Positions 60,100-64,000 of a stretch of 64,000 nt of DNA are shown here, piece after piece (positions within the stretch are counted from its first letter, which is position 1; each line of letters opens with the position of its first letter). The position numbers and the translations under genes are program-made. The DNA is from Cytospora piceicola (Eukaryota; Ascomycota; Sordariomycetes; Diaporthales; Cytosporaceae). The stretch spans positions 310,001 through 374,000 of the forward strand of contig JALQBC010000028.1 of assembly GCA_023375675.1 (NCBI GenBank). The letters are read 5' to 3'. The notes under the pieces are model-generated. The model was not told where the DNA came from. It ran no database searches and worked only from the letters and a program-made list of their open reading frames with translations.

Positions 60100-62230
60100 C
60101 TAGATCCCACTGGTCTTTCTGGGCTTGACCTTAACATGGAGGAAGCCGTGGGGGTGCATGATAACCCGGTCCGACCATTTCATTGCTTCATCAGTACCTG
60201 GGAGCATTTCCAAGTTGTACCGACTGAACAGACTGGCTAGCATCAGATGCATCTCCGCGTACGCCAGACTGGAAGGGCGATGAGACGCGTAGGGTCAGCA
60301 GATTATCTAAAAAGTCGAGGGCTTGGAGTGGAATGACTTACTTTTTCCCTATGCAATCAGTCCTGCCCCACGAGAAAGATACGAGCCAGTGCATGAGCTC
60401 TTTGCCCGCTTGTCCCATCCATCGCTCAGGCCGGAACCCTTGAGGGTCAGGGAAGATCTCTGGGTTCTTGTGAATTAAATCATGCGAGACTCCCACCTAG
60501 ATTAAACTCATTAGTGCCTCGTTTTCTCGTGAGCCCAGGGGAGCTCAATCCACGTGACACAGGGTAATTAAAGACAGGCCCCGCCAAATATTATAGCTGA
60601 CAGTGGACCCATTTAACGAGAGGAAAAGGATTCGAGTTATCAGAGTGGGACATACCACGTAGCCCGGGGGTATGGTGTCCTTGATAGCCGGGACATACAA
60701 GCCAATTTGCGGTACCGTGCGTGGAAGGCGTCCTGGAATCAAAGTGGCCATGCGAAGAGTCTCCTTTACGAAACCGGTCTGCGAGACGCCATTAGTTAGG
60801 AGCCGCATCTTACCTGGGATCAATGACTGAGAAGACCTACGAAGTAAGGCAACTTTTCAACCTCCTGAAGCGGGAGCCTGCCATACTCGTCAGGCTCAAT
60901 AGCGTCAAGCTCCTCCAAGATCCTCTTCTGCACCTCGGGGTGTTTGAGGAAGTAATAGGTGGCGTACGCCATTTCGTTGGCCGGAGGCTCAGTTCCGCCA
61001 TTCAGAATCATGGCGCACTCGTCAGACATGTCTTCGAGCTTCAACGCTTGGACCACGCGGCCTTCTTCCTTGGCATCTTTGCGTCGTTTCAGGTTGTTGG
61101 TAAGCATGCGGTCAAAGATCGTCTCCTCGTAGGGATCTTTTTTGGCCGCATTAGCTGGGTCATAGCGACCCATGGCTTCCCGAGCGAGTCCTTCGAAGTA
61201 CTGGGAAGCATGAGAAAGACGTCTCAAAGAGGGGGTGGGGGGGATCTCACCGTGGTCATCCTGATGTAGACCGGACTGAGTTTAGCAGCGAGCCATCTCG
61301 GTCCGTCTGTAACGAGTATTCGCAAAATCGGAAAGTGAAGGGCAGTCCAGACACCTCCAGTGAAGAATTGCATATCCTTCACTCGCTGCTTGAAGTCGGG
61401 TGCTGAGATCATGTCCAGGCTCTTACCGAATAGGAGTTCAGAGACGACATCGGCCTGCGGAAACCCAGAACTGTCGGCCCATGAAACATTCTCGAATAAC
61501 GAAGAGGAAATGACTCACGGTGTAACAATAAAACATCTCGTGAATAGGAATTTCCTCGCCTCGCCTGCCATACTCGTCGACCTTGGCAAAAACTCTTTCG
61601 ATCTCTTCATGGAAGTAGTCCTCCAACATATTCACCCGGCGTTTTGAAAAGACAGGGTCGATGACCTGCCGCTTTGCTCGATGAGCCTCTACAGGAATCG
61701 TCATGGTCATGGCGTTGGAGACCCCGACCGAGTATGTTGCGGGGTCTTTAGTAAAACGCTTGGTCCTGTCGAATATCCTAGGAGCCTCGTGAGATTTAAC
61801 GAGTTTCGTTTAGTGACTCTCTCGGCTCTGACTTACTCATGGAAGACAGCGATGTCATTGATATGGACCTCATTTGGGTTGAGCCTGACGACAGGTCCTG
61901 TTTGTACAAGTAAGTTAGCGACATTTCGAGCAAATAAGCATGTTCTCATCTCAATCCACGGGTGGGAAGTCTCAACCTGCCATATTTCTCGTGATACTTT
62001 GGAATCTCGTAGATGAATTTGCCCTGCAAGATGGCCTCATAGTATGCCTGCTGGAGAAAGCTAATGCGGCAGAGGAACGGACCGGGAAATCTCGCAAGGG
62101 GATGCAAAGTTAGACGATAGATGACTAGGCCCACCACGTAAAATGCATATAAGACGATTGACACGCCAAGCAACCTCAGTGGCAGTCCTGTCGTAGGCTG
62201 GGAAGCCCAGTCCCACGTCTCTGAGAACAT
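60100..62230 (-). CDS. Cytochrome P450 monooxygenase with altered heme motif
   Basis: Eight minus-strand exons are modelled: 62,230-61,981; 61,897-61,837; 61,777-61,519; 61,454-61,251; 61,200-60,841; 60,778-60,656; 60,496-60,342; 60,268-60,100. They give 526 aa with every junction in frame. The start is the first ATG (62,230). A membrane anchor (about 15-38) and the LARFPGP hinge follow. The I-helix has NGGTEPP, ExxR is Glu384-Arg387, and FRPERW and heme Cys467 come in order. The heme loop reads FSWGRTDCIG, so the usual Arg two residues before Cys is Thr, with Arg one place earlier. Intron 1 begins with GC, not GT. The family resembles fungal trichodiene-oxygenase-type P450s. It converges on the PKS and is a likely tailoring oxidase. 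Confidence 0.9.
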
Positions 62231-62941
62231 CGTGGCGTACAAACGAGACAGAATTCTCGCGCAGTGGGTATGTCAGGTCCAACTCGAGTAGATCAGGGTT
62301 CAATTCAGATGTAGGACGTATGGATGTGGTGGTTGTTCCAGACTCCTCAAACTCCTGAAGCCCATCCAAGGTACATGTAGCTTGCAATGATGTCAAAACC
62401 CCCGGATGGTAAGCACGGAGTGAAGTCTGACTCTGCGTCACGTAGACGGATTGCATACCTAGCTATACGGTTCGCGGAACTCGTTGCTGACGGCTCTCAA
62501 TAGGGTCACGATACTCGAAACCACTGCACCCAATCAATTTACGTACTTGTCAGCAGCATGCCGGGAAGCATTATCTTGATGGCATGCTGACCTGCTGACC
62601 TGCTGACACGCTGACACACACATCGCACATCGGGAACAGTTCTACGGCTTCACAATCCAGGTATCATAAGCAGAAGCGACACTGAAACCTTCGAAAATTT
62701 CCGGGCCTAAAATAGATAGTTAGCTCTACGGCGTAGTGTGATTTCAGCTTCGGGTGGCCCGGGTCCTTCGTCGACTCTCGGCTGACAGTGCATAGAACAT
62801 GTGTAATAACTAGCAGGAGCACTTGTGACGGACTCATATGTTCAAATAGCCGTAGGTATAAATTATCACGCTTCCAGCACAAGTTGCTGCCGAATGGTGC
62901 GCTGAAGCTAAAGAAGAACTTCTAGCGTGGCATCCGGAAAT
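62231..62941. promoter_or_regulatory. Divergent promoter between the two P450 genes
   Basis: These 711 bases hold no gene. GTTCGCGGAAC near 62,469-62,479 is an inverted repeat. A run of CTGCTGAC/CGCTGACA units lies at 62,586-62,618. A TATAAAT box at 62,857-62,863 lies 79 bases before the plus-strand P450 start. Confidence 0.5.
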
Positions 62942-64000
62942 ATGAATTTGTCAACTCTTCTCTCCGGCGGTTTTCGACACACAATAGCTTCGGTGTCCGG
63001 CATAGTGCTGGGCGTTGCACTGGTTGCCTACTTGCTGTACCGCGCCGCGCTGCCCAAACCTCTGCCTGGCATCCCTTACAATGAAGCATCGTCGCGCCGT
63101 CTCTTCGGCGATATACCCGCCATGCTATCACACATCAAGGACGAAGATGGGACTTTCATCAGCTACATCGAGAACACGCTGAATAAGCTCCAGGCACCCT
63201 TGGTACAAGTTTTTATCCAGCCCATGAGCAAACCGCTACTCGTACTCGCCGACTTCCGCGAGGCTCGTGATATTTTGATACGCCGTACTAAAGAGTTCGA
63301 CCGCTCTACATCCTCCGGCGACTTGGTCAGGGGCTTAGGTCCAAAGCATCACATACAACTCAAAAGCACCCCAGCATGGCGATCCCAAAGGCGTCTGATT
63401 CAGGATCTCATGACACCAGACTTCATCAACAACATAGCTGGACCTGTGATCTGGCAGAAGGCCGGCCTGCTAATAGATCTATGGAGGGCCAAGAGCCAGA
63501 TAGCTGCTGGCCGACCCTTCACCGCATCCGAGGATATTGACCATGTCGCCTTGGACGCTGTACTGGCTTTTGCCTTCGGCGAGCGCTTTGGGGAGCTTCA
63601 TAGCGCGACGAGACCCGCACTCGAAGCGACTCACAGAATCTCTGCCACGGGTCTCAGGGGCCTCAAGCACACTGCTTCTCTAGATGATCCCGTCGAGTTC
63701 ATGGCGGGAACCGCCGACGAGTTTCTGCGCGCCTCGCTAGAGTTGGTAGCAGCTGTCGAAGATGTCCAAGGCACTCCGTTACCTGATCTACATTGGGCTT
63801 ACATAAACAGCAAGCCTCGGATCCGACGGGCGACCAAGATCAAGGAGGACTATATTAGAAAGGAGGTGGAAGACGCCGTTAGTAGGCTCAATGGGACGAC
63901 AGGTCAAGACTTTGTGAGATCAGCCGTGGACCACATGGTCTTCCGAGAAAGTATCTTGGCGCAGAAGGAGGGTAGGAAGCCTGACTTCTTCTCACGCGTC
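62942..64000 (+). CDS. Cytochrome P450, 5' part, cut by the window end
   Basis: The frame from the ATG at 62,942 stays open to the last base, giving 353 codons with no intron. The N-terminus has a membrane anchor (about 15-35), then PKPLPGIPYN, the proline-rich hinge of microsomal P450s. TPAWRSQRRLIQDLMTPDF matches the C-helix region (WxxxR), and FADFREARDIL-type and FAFGERFGEL segments fit the usual fold. The I-helix, ExxR and heme loop lie beyond the window. It shares a promoter region with the minus-strand P450 and is transcribed away from it, so both probably serve the PKS pathway, and the cluster extends to the right. Confidence 0.88.
   Translation, partial: MNLSTLLSGGFRHTIASVSGIVLGVALVAYLLYRAALPKPLPGIPYNEASSRRLFGDIPAMLSHIKDEDGTFISYIENTLNKLQAPLVQVFIQPMSKPLLVLADFREARDILIRRTKEFDRSTSSGDLVRGLGPKHHIQLKSTPAWRSQRRLIQDLMTPDFINNIAGPVIWQKAGLLIDLWRAKSQIAAGRPFTASEDIDHVALDAVLAFAFGERFGELHSATRPALEATHRISATGLRGLKHTASLDDPVEFMAGTADEFLRASLELVAAVEDVQGTPLPDLHWAYINSKPRIRRATKIKEDYIRKEVEDAVSRLNGTTGQDFVRSAVDHMVFRESILAQKEGRKPDFFSRV

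Noticed and set aside
60100..62230. The P450 as a frameshifted pseudogene
   Set aside because: The breaks between its ORF pieces all coincide with splice signals, and eight exons join in frame to a full-length protein.

Overview
The window is chromosomal DNA of a filamentous ascomycete (Pezizomycotina, most likely a Sordariomycete). The basis is short GT-AG introns with CTAAC-type branch points, fungal gene families (endothiapepsin-like protease, GDP-mannose transporter, highly reducing polyketide synthase, fungal P450s), and a left arm saturated with repeat-induced point mutation (RIP).

Layout. Positions 1 to about 11,170 are AT-rich and almost free of CpA and TpG. They hold no reading frame of 60 codons and carry four decayed tandem repeat arrays. 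A degenerate NACHT/STAND-like ORF (11,192-12,223) starts right at the RIP edge. From 12.2 to 26 kb the DNA is gene-poor, with a possible broken small gene behind a strong TATA box (15,885), an NAD(P)-binding epimerase-like reductase (16,784-17,658), a secreted aspartic protease (23,077-24,455), many microsatellites and palindromic TACCTAGGTA motifs. From 26 to 39 kb are housekeeping-type genes: a double cyclic-nucleotide-binding/F-box/LRR protein (minus), a mitochondrial GHITM/TMBIM5-like protein, and MsrA (minus). A pectin lyase pseudogene with RIP-type stops follows, beside a second small AT-rich block.

The right third is metabolic: a GT1 glycosyltransferase, a class III aminotransferase, a GDP-mannose transporter, an AYR1-like short-chain dehydrogenase, a polyketide-transferase-like alpha/beta hydrolase, a seven-exon highly reducing PKS (2,446 aa; KS-AT-DH-pseudoMT-ER-KR-ACP), an eight-exon P450, and the start of a second P450 cut by the window end. 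The core cluster is hydrolase + PKS + two P450s (about 49.4 kb to beyond 64 kb). The PKS has no releasing domain, and the divergently transcribed hydrolase is the natural candidate for off-loading or transfer of the chain. P450s would then oxidise the product. The glycosyltransferase, aminotransferase, GDP-mannose transporter and SDR lie within 12 kb and could be part of a larger cluster for an aminated or glycosylated polyketide, but that is inference. No pathway transcription factor is seen in the window.

Exon boundaries were worked out by hand from splice signals and frame. They should be treated as models.
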